Shown here one piece after another: positions 21,550-30,580 of a stretch of 53,023 nucleotides of DNA. The first letter of the stretch is position 1, and the number at the start of each line of letters is the position of its first letter. A program made the position numbers and the translations under genes. Source of the DNA: Rheinheimera sp. (GTDB taxonomy: Bacteria > Pseudomonadota > Gammaproteobacteria > Enterobacterales > Alteromonadaceae); the NCBI GenBank assembly GCA_008015325.1, contig SSFI01000097.1:1-53023 (forward strand), given 5' to 3'. The notes below the pieces were generated by a model. The model was not told where the DNA came from and did no database searches. It saw nothing but the letters and a program-made list of their open reading frames with translations.

Positions 21550-22632
21550 TCAACGCAGTTTGAGCGTCGCCAGACCAATCAACACAAAAATAATCGACAG
21601 GATCCAAAACCGCACAATCACGCGTGGCTCAGGCCAGCCTTTTAATTCATAGTGGTGATGAATAGGCGCCATGCGGAAAATGCGCTGGCCACGCAGTTTG
21701 TATGAACCGACCTGCAAAATGACCGACATGGTTTCGATAACAAAAATACCGCCCATCACAATCAACACGATTTCCTGGCGCACCAGTACGGCAATCACCC
21801 CCAATAAAGCGCCTAAAGCGAGTGAACCAACGTCACCCATAAATACCTGCGCCGGGTAGGTGTTGAACCACAAAAAACCCAGGCCGGCGCCGACGATGCT
21901 GGTACAGACCACCACCAGTTCGGAAGTCAGCGGTAAATGCGGGATATGCAGATAATTGGCAAATACAGCGTTGCCGCTGACATAAGCGATAATGGCAAAA
22001 GCGGCGGCTACCATCACGGTCGGCACTATCGCGAGGCCATCTAAGCCATCGGTCAGATTAACCGCATTAGAAAAACCGACCATGACGAAATAAGTGGTGA
22101 CCAAAAAGAACAAACCCAGCTGTGGCAACACATCTTTTAAAAACGGCACCACCAGACTGGTTTCGGCTGGCCGCTCAGCGGTGGCATACAGGAAAAATGC
22201 TGTGGCAATGGCAAACACTGACTGCCAGAAGTATTTCCAGCGTGCGATCAGGCCTTTAGGATCTTTGCGAATGACTTTGCGGTAATCGTCGATAAAACCA
22301 ATCCAGCCATAAGCCAGCAGCACAAACAGCACCACCCAGACATATTTGTTGGTGAGGTCCGCCCAAAGTAAGGTACTGATGGCAATAGAGCCCAAAATCA
22401 GCAAACCGCCCATAGTTGGCGTGCCTTTTTTCGAGAAATGACTTTCCGGGCCATCGTTGCGCACGGTCTGGCCGATTTGCAGACGCTGCAGTGCGGCAAT
22501 CAGTTTCGGACCAAAATACAGACTCAGTAATAAGGCGGTCAGCACGCCCAGAATGGCGCGGAACGTCAGATAACTGAAAACGTTAAATGCATTGATATAT
22601 TGAGTGAGAAACTCGGCCAACCAGACTAACAT
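21550..22632 (-). CDS. mraY: Phospho-N-acetylmuramoyl-pentapeptide transferase MraY
   Basis: Integral membrane enzyme that transfers phospho-MurNAc-pentapeptide to undecaprenyl phosphate, forming lipid I. The 360-residue protein equals E. coli MraY in length and starts MLVWLAEF. Active-site segments are seen: FIDDYRK near 110-116, the [10 protein letters not shown] motif near 191-200 and the HHHYELKGW loop near 324-332. Ten hydrophobic segments fit the family. The start at 22632 overlaps the murF stop by seven bases; an upstream ATG in the same frame at 22653 lies inside murF and is not family-like. Confidence 0.97.
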   Translation of the reverse strand: MLVWLAEFLTQYINAFNVFSYLTFRAILGVLTALLLSLYFGPKLIAALQRLQIGQTVRNDGPESHFSKKGTPTMGGLLILGSIAISTLLWADLTNKYVWVVLFVLLAYGWIGFIDDYRKVIRKDPKGLIARWKYFWQSVFAIATAFFLYATAERPAETSLVVPFLKDVLPQLGLFFLVTTYFVMVGFSNAVNLTDGLDGLAIVPTVMVAAAFAIIAYVSGNAVFANYLHIPHLPLTSELVVVCTSIVGAGLGFLWFNTYPAQVFMGDVGSLALGALLGVIAVLVRQEIVLIVMGGIFVIETMSVILQVGSYKLRGQRIFRMAPIHHHYELKGWPEPRVIVRFWILSIIFVLIGLATLKLR

Positions 22633-24002
22633 GCGCTTTTCTCCTGCTGACATCTTTCTAGCAAGTCTTGTACTACTAATTCCATCCGGGCACTGCGCGA
22701 GCCCTTCACCAGAATGGATACATCTTCTTTGCTCTGTAACAGGCCATGCAGTTTCGTCAGCAGGTGCTCGCGCGAACTGAAATGCGCGCCATGCTGATGG
22801 AATTGTTCACTGGCATTCTGTGATAACACGCCCAAAGTGAACAGTCCGTTAATTCCCGCTTGTTTGGCGTAGATACCCACTTCTTCGTGGTAAATGCGCG
22901 CATCTGGCCCTAATTCTCCCATATCGCCAAGCACCAGGTAACGTTGTCCGCCGTAAGCAGTTAATAAATCAATAGCCGCTTTGGCTGATTCCACGTTGGC
23001 GTTGTAGGTGTCGTCGATGATGCGTAAACCCGGTTTGGGCTGATAAACGTTGATGCGGCCTTTCACCGGTTGCATCGCGGCAAGACCCAGCTGGACGTCG
23101 GTCAGACTGGCACCCAGTGCCAGTACGCCAGCTGTGGCCGCTAAGGCGTTATGCACATTGTGTTTGCCCGGAATGGTCAGCTGGACAAAACAATGGCCTT
23201 TTGGCGTGTGCAGTTCAAAACCGGCACAGCCCTCGGCGTCCAGTTCAATATTGTCGGCATAGATATCAGCATGTTGGGTGGCACTGAAGCTTTGCACGTT
23301 CAGGTGCTGCACTTTGGGTAACCAATAGCTGTGATATTCAGAATCCAGCGGCAGAATAGCGGTGCCACCGGCGGATAAACCGCTGTAAATCTCGCCTTTG
23401 GCACGGGCCACACCAAAAATGTCACCAAAGCCTTCAATGTGCGCTGGCGCGACAATGGTGATCATCGCCACGTCCGGTTTGACCAGCGAACTGGTATAAG
23501 CGATTTCGCCTAGGTGATTGGCGCCCAGTTCCATCACGGCAAAGTCATGGCTCTCGTTCAGCCGCAACAAGGTCAGTGGCACACCGATTTCGTTATTAAA
23601 ATTGCCGGCAGTCGCCAGTACATTACCGATGCGCGATAAAATCGCCGCCATCATTTCTTTGACTGTAGTTTTGCCAACGCTGCCGGTGACGGCCACCGTT
23701 TTGACTTTTAGCCGGCTTTTGACCAGTGCCCCGAGCTGCCCAAGCGCCAGGCGGGTGTCTGCCACTATTAATTGTGGGACCGGCACATCCAGGTGCCGGG
23801 TCACCACCAGCGCACAGGCTCCTTTATTCACGACTTCTTCGGCGAACTTATGGCCGTCAAAATTCGGACCTTGCAGGGCAATAAATAAATCGCCGGGCTG
23901 AATATTCCGGCTGTCGGTACTGACGCTGTTCACCGCGATATCCGCGCCAATCAGCTGGGCCGATAATGCTTTGGCAATATCACTGGTCATTAAAGTGATC
24001 AT
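22626..24002 (-). CDS. murF: UDP-MurNAc-tripeptide--D-Ala-D-Ala ligase
   Basis: Adds the D-Ala-D-Ala dipeptide made by Ddl to UDP-MurNAc-tripeptide. The 458 residues show the ATP loop [12 protein letters not shown] near 106-117, [23 protein letters not shown] and [14 protein letters not shown], all MurF signatures. The ATG shares a base with the murE stop (TGATG), so coupling is likely. Length is normal (E. coli 452). Confidence 0.97.
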   Translation of the reverse strand: MITLMTSDIAKALSAQLIGADIAVNSVSTDSRNIQPGDLFIALQGPNFDGHKFAEEVVNKGACALVVTRHLDVPVPQLIVADTRLALGQLGALVKSRLKVKTVAVTGSVGKTTVKEMMAAILSRIGNVLATAGNFNNEIGVPLTLLRLNESHDFAVMELGANHLGEIAYTSSLVKPDVAMITIVAPAHIEGFGDIFGVARAKGEIYSGLSAGGTAILPLDSEYHSYWLPKVQHLNVQSFSATQHADIYADNIELDAEGCAGFELHTPKGHCFVQLTIPGKHNVHNALAATAGVLALGASLTDVQLGLAAMQPVKGRINVYQPKPGLRIIDDTYNANVESAKAAIDLLTAYGGQRYLVLGDMGELGPDARIYHEEVGIYAKQAGINGLFTLGVLSQNASEQFHQHGAHFSSREHLLTKLHGLLQSKEDVSILVKGSRSARMELVVQDLLERCQQEKSAC

Positions 24003-25513
24003 CAGCTCATCTCCGCCAATAAATCATTGATATATTTACGTTCGTCATAGTCCCGCACCACATTTCCCAATATCTGATAAGTCTCGTGGCCTTTACCGGC
24101 CACCAGAATCATGTCGTGCGCGTGGGCTTCGATCAGGGCCAGTTTAATGGCAGATTCCCGATCAGGTTCGATCTGGCAGTTGGCGCCGGTTTGCATTCCG
24201 GCAGCAATGTCTTTACAGATATCGAGTACAGCTTCAGTGCGGGGGTTGTCGGCGGTAATGATAACATGATCCGCGTGCTGTTCGGCGATTTGTCCCATTA
24301 AAGGCCGTTTGCCTTTATCGCGATCGCCGCCACAGCCAAACACACACCAGATCCGGCCCCGACATTGTTGTCTGAGCGCCTGCAGACTTTGCATCAAGGC
24401 GTCTGGTGTATGCGCATAATCAACGACCAATGCAACATCATCGGGGAATTGCCACATTTCCATGCGACCAGCCACGGCTTTCAGTTTTTTTACCGCATCT
24501 AAAATGGCGGATAACTTGTGGCCACACTGCACTAAGGCGCCAATAGCGGCCAGCACATTCTGCACGTTAAATTCAGCCAGCAGCGGGATATGCAGATCAA
24601 AATCACCCAAGTGGCTGTGCAAACGCAATTGAAAACCTTTGCCGTCGGAGCGTAGCTGGTCATAGCCTAAATATTGGCTGTAACCAGCGCAGTCGCTGCT
24701 GCGGCCATAGACCAACAGCGGCACCTGGCATTGCTGCGCCAGGGTTTTCCCAAACTCATCGGATACGTTGATGACGGCGGTCTGGCAAAGCTCAGGGCTG
24801 AACAATAGTGCTTTGGCGGCGCCATAAGCTTCCATAGTGCCGTGATAATCCAGGTGGTCGCGGCTTAAGTTGGTAAAAACCGCCACTTTAAACTGCAGTC
24901 CGGCGACGCGTTGCTGCACTAATGCATGCGACGACACTTCCATCGCGGTGCGCAGTTGGCCTTGTTCGCAAGCACGATAAAAAATCCGGTGTAAGTCGGC
25001 CAGGTGCGGTGTGGTGTTTTGTAATGGTGTCAGATTGCGGTAAGAGCCATAACCCAAAGTGCCAATGACACCCGCCGGTTTACCCAATAAATCAGACAAC
25101 TGATTGACAAAAATCGCCGTGCTGGATTTGCCGTTAGTCCCGGTGATACCAATCAGCTCCTGCCGTTTGGCGGCGTCCTGATAAAAGCCGCTGAGCAGTT
25201 GCGGCAGTACAGTGAGCAGATCAGGCCAGACACAAACCTGTGGTTCCAGCGCCAGTTGCGCATCGGTGTCTGCCAGGCTGTCTGTCAGAATGAAGGCTGC
25301 GCCCTGTTGCAACGCCTGACGGATAAATCGGTTGCCATGACCGCCGACACCGGGCAAAGCCAGGAAAATATCACCAGCTTTCAATTGTTTAGTGTTGTAC
25401 TGCAATTCTGCATTCAGGCTTATTTCTGGCAGCTTCTCTAACGCACAAAGCGACTGCCCTGCGGCAGTCGCTTTGAACGGAGTCAACCAGCGCTGAAGTC
25501 GGTTAACCTGCAT
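24002..25513 (-). CDS. murE: UDP-MurNAc-L-Ala-D-Glu--meso-diaminopimelate ligase
   Basis: Third amino-acid-adding Mur ligase. The 503 residues contain the ATP loop GITGTNGKSSTA near 122-133 and the substrate loop TADNPRTE near 415-422; the DNPR motif is the known marker for meso-diaminopimelate rather than lysine, so a standard gram-negative peptide is predicted. The ATG lies inside the last codons of ftsI, an 11-base overlap. Confidence 0.97.
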   Translation of the reverse strand: MQVNRLQRWLTPFKATAAGQSLCALEKLPEISLNAELQYNTKQLKAGDIFLALPGVGGHGNRFIRQALQQGAAFILTDSLADTDAQLALEPQVCVWPDLLTVLPQLLSGFYQDAAKRQELIGITGTNGKSSTAIFVNQLSDLLGKPAGVIGTLGYGSYRNLTPLQNTTPHLADLHRIFYRACEQGQLRTAMEVSSHALVQQRVAGLQFKVAVFTNLSRDHLDYHGTMEAYGAAKALLFSPELCQTAVINVSDEFGKTLAQQCQVPLLVYGRSSDCAGYSQYLGYDQLRSDGKGFQLRLHSHLGDFDLHIPLLAEFNVQNVLAAIGALVQCGHKLSAILDAVKKLKAVAGRMEMWQFPDDVALVVDYAHTPDALMQSLQALRQQCRGRIWCVFGCGGDRDKGKRPLMGQIAEQHADHVIITADNPRTEAVLDICKDIAAGMQTGANCQIEPDRESAIKLALIEAHAHDMILVAGKGHETYQILGNVVRDYDERKYINDLLAEMS

Positions 25514-27248
25514 CGGGACCTCCGGTCACCTTAGTAATACGGCTGTCATTACCGTCCGGTGGTAAATTCAGCAACTGCATTGCAGCGCCCATCACGGTGC
25601 TAAATACAGGTGCGGCCACTTCACCGCCATAATAATAATCGCCACTGGGTTCGTTGATGATCACAACACAAGCCAGGCGCGGACTGGAAATCGGGCCTAT
25701 GCCGGCAAAAGAGCCGATGTAGTCGTTACCATAACCACCGGCCACGGCTTTTTTCGCAGTACCAGTTTTACCGCCGACGCGATAACCAGGCACGCGGGCC
25801 TTGGTTGCAGTACCGCCTTTTTCGGTAACCTGCTCCAGCATTTCGACCATGGCATCAGCATATTGCTCTGACACTACTTGTTTGCCAGCCGGCGGTTGTT
25901 CGGTTTTTAATAAAGTCAGCGGCCGGACCACACCACCATTGGCAATGGCTGAATACATTTTGGCCAACTGTACTGCGGTAACCGACAAACCGTAACCAAA
26001 GGATAAAGTAGCACGTTCATGATCTGACCAGCGTGAGCGTTCACGCAGCATGCCGGCACTTTCACCAATCAGCCCCAGACCAGTTTCCGAGCCAATCCCC
26101 ATCTCGTAATACATATCCAGCAATTCTTCATGCGGCATGCCAAGCGCCAGCTTAGTCACGCCGATATTGGACGATTTGCGCATAATACCGGTCAGGTCCA
26201 GATCACCGTAACCGTTAGTGTCCTGCACGCGCCGACCACCGACCATGATGGCGCCGTAACCGGTTGGAATCACGGTATTCATGTTGGCAGTGCCGTTTTC
26301 CAGCGCAGCCAGCACTGGCAGTGGTTTAATGGTGGAGCCCGGCTCAAAAGTGTCGGTAATTGCCCGGTTACGGAACCGATGTACTGCAGTGTTTTTGCGG
26401 TTATTCGGGTTGTATGACGGGCTATTGACCATCGCCAGCACTTCGCCGGTATGCACATCAACCAGGACTAGAGAGCCTGATGCAGCGCCGAAAGTCAGCA
26501 CCGCTTTTTTCAGCTCGCGATACGCAACCGCCTGAATACGCTGGTCAATCGATAATTGCAGATTGCGGGAAGCCGTTGATTGCTCTTCTTCCAACACTTC
26601 AATTTCACGGCCTTTGGCATCTTTACGCACCAGTTTGCGCCCTGGCGTGCCTTTTAAAATGCTGTCGTACTGGCGTTCAACGCCTTCGACGCCGTGGTCA
26701 TCGACGTTGGTGAAGCCAAGAATATGCGCTGTCACTTCACCCGATGGGTAATACCGTTTGGATTCCTGTTTGAAATACAGCCCCGGCACTTTTAACTTGC
26801 GGATATAGTCCACAGTGGCAGGACTGGCCTGACGCTGCAGATAGACGTAACGTTTTTTCTTGTCAGTGGCGATTTTCCTGGTCAGCTCTTCCGGCGTCAG
26901 CTGCAGCATTTCGGCCAGGGCGTGCCAGCGACGCTGGTCCTTGTTCGCACCGGCTTCGATCACCATCTTGGAGTCAGCATAAATAGACTCAACCGGCACA
27001 CTGACGGCCAGCTCTTCACCATGGCGATCAGTGATCATGCCACGCAACACTTCGTCTGATTTGACCCGCAGCGAACGTAAATCGCCCTGCGCAATTAACT
27101 TATCCGGCTCGATGACCTGTAAATAGGCGGCACGGGCAATCAGGCCAACAAAAATAGTCGACAACGACAACACCACAAAGGCAAAACGCCAGCTGATTAA
27201 CGTCGGTTGTTTACGGGCTTTAGCCTGACGAGCTGCGCCTTTTCTCAT
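25503..27248 (-). CDS. ftsI: Septal transpeptidase FtsI (PBP3)
   Basis: Class B penicillin-binding protein that cross-links septal peptidoglycan in the periplasm with FtsW. The 581 residues have one N-terminal membrane segment (about 20-42), a pedestal domain, and the transpeptidase domain with SxxK at S305-K308 (PGSTIKP), SSN at 359-361 and KTG at 494-496. Length is close to E. coli (588). It overlaps ftsL by four bases and murE by 11. Confidence 0.98.
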   Translation of the reverse strand: MRKGAARQAKARKQPTLISWRFAFVVLSLSTIFVGLIARAAYLQVIEPDKLIAQGDLRSLRVKSDEVLRGMITDRHGEELAVSVPVESIYADSKMVIEAGANKDQRRWHALAEMLQLTPEELTRKIATDKKKRYVYLQRQASPATVDYIRKLKVPGLYFKQESKRYYPSGEVTAHILGFTNVDDHGVEGVERQYDSILKGTPGRKLVRKDAKGREIEVLEEEQSTASRNLQLSIDQRIQAVAYRELKKAVLTFGAASGSLVLVDVHTGEVLAMVNSPSYNPNNRKNTAVHRFRNRAITDTFEPGSTIKPLPVLAALENGTANMNTVIPTGYGAIMVGGRRVQDTNGYGDLDLTGIMRKSSNIGVTKLALGMPHEELLDMYYEMGIGSETGLGLIGESAGMLRERSRWSDHERATLSFGYGLSVTAVQLAKMYSAIANGGVVRPLTLLKTEQPPAGKQVVSEQYADAMVEMLEQVTEKGGTATKARVPGYRVGGKTGTAKKAVAGGYGNDYIGSFAGIGPISSPRLACVVIINEPSGDYYYGGEVAAPVFSTVMGAAMQLLNLPPDGNDSRITKVTGGPDAG

Positions 27249-27553
27249 GGTTCATCCACCACTATATCTTGCTGTCCCAGCGGACGAACCATCAGCAGCT
27301 GTTTCTTCGCCAGCTCTTCAACGCGGCTGTGCTCAGACAAAGCTCGCTGTTCGACCAATAAATTGCGCCATTCCATATCCAGCGCATCTCTTTGTTGAAA
27401 TAACTTGTCCTGACTAATGGTCAACTGACGGTTCATATGGGTGAGCTCGATCACCGCGAGCGCGGAACCCATCGCAGCGACCAATAACAGGATCACCAGC
27501 TTGTGCTGGCCTAAATCCTGTAAAATCAACTGGTTCAGCCGGATAGCGCTCAT
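27245..27553 (-). CDS. ftsL: Cell division protein FtsL
   Basis: Small bitopic divisome protein forming the FtsQLB complex. The 102 residues contain a cytoplasmic tail, a membrane segment at about 19-36 ([18 protein letters not shown]) and a periplasmic coiled coil (about 40-90) with [15 protein letters not shown], which is typical of FtsL. Four-base overlaps link it with rsmH and ftsI. Sequence conservation in this family is low, and position in the cluster supports the call. Confidence 0.94.
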   Translation of the reverse strand: MSAIRLNQLILQDLGQHKLVILLLVAAMGSALAVIELTHMNRQLTISQDKLFQQRDALDMEWRNLLVEQRALSEHSRVEELAKKQLLMVRPLGQQDIVVDEP

Positions 27554-28518
27554 ACCTTGCTGCTCCCCATCCGCTCGGCGACACGCAGCACAGCGCTGCG
27601 GGAACGCGGATTCGCTGCCAGTTCGGTATCGGTCGGCATCATGGCTTTGCCAATCAGCTTCAGGGCTAAATCCTGACGCATTTGCGCTTCAGTCAGCACA
27701 ATGCCTTTGGGCAGTTGCGCCGGCTTACTGTGTTTGCGCATAAACTGCTTTACCAGCCGGTCTTCCAGCGAATGGAAACTAATCACCGCCAGGCGCCCGC
27801 CCGGTTTTAATACCGTTAAAGCCGCTTCCAGCGCCTGATTCACTTGCTCAAGCTCGCTGTTGATATAAATGCGGATGCCCTGAAAACTGCGGGTGGCCGG
27901 GTGTTTTTTCTCTTTAAAACTTTTTGGCACCACGCGGGCAATCAATGCCGCCAGCTGCGCGGTGCGGGTAAAAGGTTCAGTGGCGCGCGCTTCAACGATG
28001 GCGTTGGCAATTTTCCAGGCGAATTTCTCTTCGCCGTATTCGCGCAGCACAAAGGTGATGTCTTCAACGTCAGCTTTGGCCAGCCAGTCGGCGGCTGAAA
28101 TGCCCGAGGTCGGGTCCATCCGCATATCGAGCGGGCCGTCGCGCATAAAGCTAAAACCACGCTCGGCGTCATCCAGTTGCGGCGACGACACGCCTAAATC
28201 CAGTAAAATGCCGTCAACCTGACCGGTGATATTCTGGTCTGCCGCCACAGTGGCAAGCTCAGCAAAAGCACAATGGCTGATATGAAAACGAGGGTCTTTG
28301 GCAAATTCATCGGCCGCTGCGGCAGCGATGGCTGACGGGTCGCGGTCAATGGCAAATAAACGGCCTTGTGGACCGAGCTGGCTTAATACCACCCGGCTAT
28401 GCCCTCCCCTGCCAAAAGTACCGTCGACGTAAATACCGTCCGGCCGAATGGCGAGGCCTTCGATGGTCTCAGTTAACAACACTGAAATGTGTGCGCTGGT
28501 GGCGGCTGGCTGGCTCAT
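27550..28518 (-). CDS. rsmH: 16S rRNA m4C1402 methyltransferase RsmH
   Basis: SAM-dependent enzyme that N4-methylates C1402 of 16S rRNA (formerly MraW). The 322 residues contain [13 protein letters not shown], the SAM-binding [16 protein letters not shown] (31-46), [20 protein letters not shown] near 105-124 and the [12 protein letters not shown] motif near 257-268. The start overlaps the mraZ stop by four bases. Confidence 0.97.
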   Translation of the reverse strand: MSQPAATSAHISVLLTETIEGLAIRPDGIYVDGTFGRGGHSRVVLSQLGPQGRLFAIDRDPSAIAAAAADEFAKDPRFHISHCAFAELATVAADQNITGQVDGILLDLGVSSPQLDDAERGFSFMRDGPLDMRMDPTSGISAADWLAKADVEDITFVLREYGEEKFAWKIANAIVEARATEPFTRTAQLAALIARVVPKSFKEKKHPATRSFQGIRIYINSELEQVNQALEAALTVLKPGGRLAVISFHSLEDRLVKQFMRKHSKPAQLPKGIVLTEAQMRQDLALKLIGKAMMPTDTELAANPRSRSAVLRVAERMGSSKV

Positions 28519-28985
28519 AACGACAAGTCCATTAAACGCTCAGACAGTTCGGCATCGCCGGCCAGCGCAAGCTCCTGTTCCGCGGCCATATCTTCAGCCA
28601 CCCGTTGATGCCAGGTCTCTTCGTCCCAGATCTCAAATTTGTTGAGTTGCCCGACCAGACGCAGGCCTTTGCTTAAATGCGCATGCGAGCGCAGCGTGGC
28701 GGGTAACAGAATGCGGCCGTTTTTGTCCATTTCACAATCAGTGGCATGGCCCAATAACAAGCGTTTTAAGCGTTGTTCCTGCGGGTTAAAGCTCGACAGC
28801 CGTTTCAGCTTCTCTTCGATTTCTTCCCATTCAGACAACGGATACAGCAGCAAGCAGGGATCTTTATGGTCGATGGTGCAGATCAATTGGCCGCTGGCTT
28901 CAGACAACAACAGGTCACGGTAACGCGTTGGCAGCGTTAACCGTCCCTTGTCGTCCAGGCTCAGAGCAAAAGACCCACGAAACAT
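28515..28985 (-). CDS. mraZ: Transcriptional regulator MraZ
   Basis: First gene of the dcw cluster; in E. coli MraZ represses this operon by binding repeats in its own promoter. The 156 residues begin [19 protein letters not shown] and contain the two AbrB-like SpoVT domains, with the second signature [18 protein letters not shown] near 80-97. The start at 28985 is chosen by homology; the frame is open to 29057 through the operator repeats. Length is near E. coli (152). Three putative operator repeats lie 41-67 bases upstream. Confidence 0.96.
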   Translation of the reverse strand: MFRGSFALSLDDKGRLTLPTRYRDLLLSEASGQLICTIDHKDPCLLLYPLSEWEEIEEKLKRLSSFNPQEQRLKRLLLGHATDCEMDKNGRILLPATLRSHAHLSKGLRLVGQLNKFEIWDEETWHQRVAEDMAAEQELALAGDAELSERLMDLSL

Positions 28986-29025
28986 GAATTGATCCCACTT
29001 GGTTATTATTTGATCCGTGAAAGAT

Positions 29026-29052
29026 CCACAATGACCCACAATCTTCCACAAT
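29026..29052 (-). promoter_or_regulatory. Putative MraZ operator: three GTGG repeats at 10-bp spacing
   Basis: On the - strand ATTGTGG occurs at 29052-29046, 29042-29036 and 29032-29026, exactly one helical turn apart. Known MraZ sites are direct repeats of TGGG or GTGG type with 5-base gaps just after the mra promoter. The position between the -10 box and mraZ fits autoregulation. A weaker GTGGG lies at 28998-28994. Confidence 0.75.
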
Positions 29053-29057
29053 GTCAC

Positions 29058-29087
29058 AGTTTAGGGCTGAAAATTCAGCATTGTCAA
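29058..29087 (-). promoter_or_regulatory. Probable mra/dcw promoter
   Basis: A perfect -35 TTGACA is at 29087-29082 and a -10 TAAACT at 29063-29058, with an 18-bp spacer, directly before the MraZ repeats. It is the expected principal promoter of the dcw cluster. Confidence 0.65.
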
Positions 29088-29354
29088 GGCGAAACCCCAA
29101 GGTATCGATCGAATAAGATCCAATAAAAATGCGGCTTGCGGCTGAGGTGGGTAAAAAGGGGTAAAAAGTGGGAGAAAAATCCACAGATCGGCAGATCAAT
29201 GCTTAAAAAGTACCGCGTAACCAATAGCAACCGTCTGTCGCCGCGGATCGAGGCAATTGGCTATCCAGCCATCTGTGAAGGTCAGTGAAAAGCGTGGTGA
29301 TTGCTTGCGGGAGGAGTTGCTACTCACCGTGTGGGACAGACATGGAATGCTGTA

Positions 29355-29394
29355 CGCCACATGGTGGCCAGCGCGTGGTGGCGACCATGTGGCG
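29355..29394. repeat. Inverted repeat, 11-bp arms
   Basis: CGCCACATGGT (29355-29365) and ACCATGTGGCG (29384-29394) are exact reverse complements separated by 18 bases. There is no T tract, so it is not an obvious terminator. Function unknown. Confidence 0.6.
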
Positions 29395-29432
29395 GCCAGC
29401 AGCTGCGCTTGCCGCTGCCTGCGATTTGTTTT

Positions 29433-29456
29433 AATGGGGTCAGATCTGACCCCATT
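29433..29456. repeat. Perfect 24-bp palindrome with TGGGGTCAG arms
   Basis: The half-site AATGGGGTCAGA is followed directly by its reverse complement. The same TGGGGTCAG arm recurs in the long hairpin at 40076-40130, suggesting one dispersed repeat family. It begins 17 bases downstream of the RND adaptor stop and could also end that transcript. Confidence 0.7.
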
Positions 29457-29473
29457 TATCATCTGATTTGCTG

Positions 29474-30580
29474 TTATTGCACGCCGGCACGGCTACCAGA
29501 GAGCTTAAACTCTGCATCGCTGAGCACCCGAACGGCGGCACCGTCGGTCAGCGTATCAGCCCCACGCACCACCAGCTGGTCGCCATTATGCAGCTCACCT
29601 TCAACCTGTAACCATTCGCCCTGGCCCTGTCCTAAGGCCACTTTGACCTGCTGCGCTTTATTGGCGGCGACCCGGAACACTGAATGTTGTTGCTGTGCCA
29701 GCACCAGCGCATCGCGGTGGATCACCAGGCTCTCTTTCGCCACTGCAGTCGGAATACCGACACTGACCAGCTGACCAACCTGAAAGCCATTGCCCTTGGC
29801 CTGCAGCCGCACTTCAAAGGTCTGCGAGCGGCTGTCAGACACCGGAATGATCGACACTACTTTCAGCGAACGTTGCCCTTGTTGATCAAACACCGACACC
29901 TGCTGGCCCGGTTGCACAAAAGGCGCGTATTGCAGTGGTGCATAGATCCGCACTTCCAGTTGCTCCAGATTGACCAGTTGCAGCAATGGCGCACTGCGGC
30001 TGATCTCTTCACCCAGCTGATGAAAACGCTGACTGACCACGCCGGCAAAAGGCGCTTTTAACTCGGCACGGCTCAATTGATCCTGCAGTTGCGCCAAAGA
30101 TGCCTGGCTCAGCTCGATGTCGGCGCGCGCCAGATCAGCCTCAGCCTGGGTTTGATCGACCAAAGTCTGCGACACCAGCGCTTTACTGAGCAGACTGCGC
30201 TGGCGTACCAGTTCTTTGTCGAGCCGCAACGACTGAATTTGCGCCCTTTTCAGCTGCGCTTTCAATTCTGATGCACGCAGCTGCAATGGCTTCAGATCAA
30301 GCCGGGCCAGCACTTCACCAGCCTGCACCTGCTGACCGGGTTCGGCGATCCAGTCCAGCCGGCCATCTACCCCAGTGCTTAAATTTGACTGATATTTACT
30401 TTGCACCTGACCAGACACCATCATGGTCGGCGCAATGGACATAGTGCGCACCGGCACAGTGCTGACCACACGGGCCGGCGGTTGCTCCTGGGCATGCGCG
30501 CCAAAGACGACAAGACCTGGCGTTGTCAGCACAGCACCAAACAGCAGGCTTAGCAGGAGTTTTTTCTCAGGCAATTTCAT
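29474..30580 (-). CDS. RND efflux periplasmic adaptor subunit
   Basis: Membrane fusion protein of the HlyD/AcrA type linking the RND permease to an outer membrane channel. The 368 residues start with a hydrophobic signal segment ending near AHAQEQ. Then come a first half-lipoyl motif (LDWIAEPGQQVQAGEVLARL), a coiled-coil hairpin (about 95-165, rich in Q, R and L) and a second half-lipoyl segment (AELKAPFAGVVSQRFHQLGE). A beta barrel and membrane-proximal domain close the protein. The ATG at 30580 has GAGG upstream and overlaps the permease stop by 14 bases. No outer membrane channel gene is nearby, so a TolC encoded elsewhere is implied. Substrate cannot be told. Confidence 0.9.
   Translation of the reverse strand: MKLPEKKLLLSLLFGAVLTTPGLVVFGAHAQEQPPARVVSTVPVRTMSIAPTMMVSGQVQSKYQSNLSTGVDGRLDWIAEPGQQVQAGEVLARLDLKPLQLRASELKAQLKRAQIQSLRLDKELVRQRSLLSKALVSQTLVDQTQAEADLARADIELSQASLAQLQDQLSRAELKAPFAGVVSQRFHQLGEEISRSAPLLQLVNLEQLEVRIYAPLQYAPFVQPGQQVSVFDQQGQRSLKVVSIIPVSDSRSQTFEVRLQAKGNGFQVGQLVSVGIPTAVAKESLVIHRDALVLAQQQHSVFRVAANKAQQVKVALGQGQGEWLQVEGELHNGDQLVVRGADTLTDGAAVRVLSDAEFKLSGSRAGVQ

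Larger units (their letters stand above)
29088..29473. other. Intergenic region between mraZ promoter and RND adaptor gene
   Basis: This 386-base stretch has open frames on both strands, but none resembles a known protein and none has a good ribosome site. It holds an 11-bp inverted repeat (29355-29394) and a perfect 24-bp palindrome (29433-29456), described separately. It may contain remnants of a mobile or repeat element. Confidence 0.5.

Noticed and set aside
29196..29466. Open frames of 69-88 codons on both strands in the mraZ-RND gap
   Set aside because: No ribosome site, no recognisable family, and both cross the palindrome; recorded only as an unexplained region.
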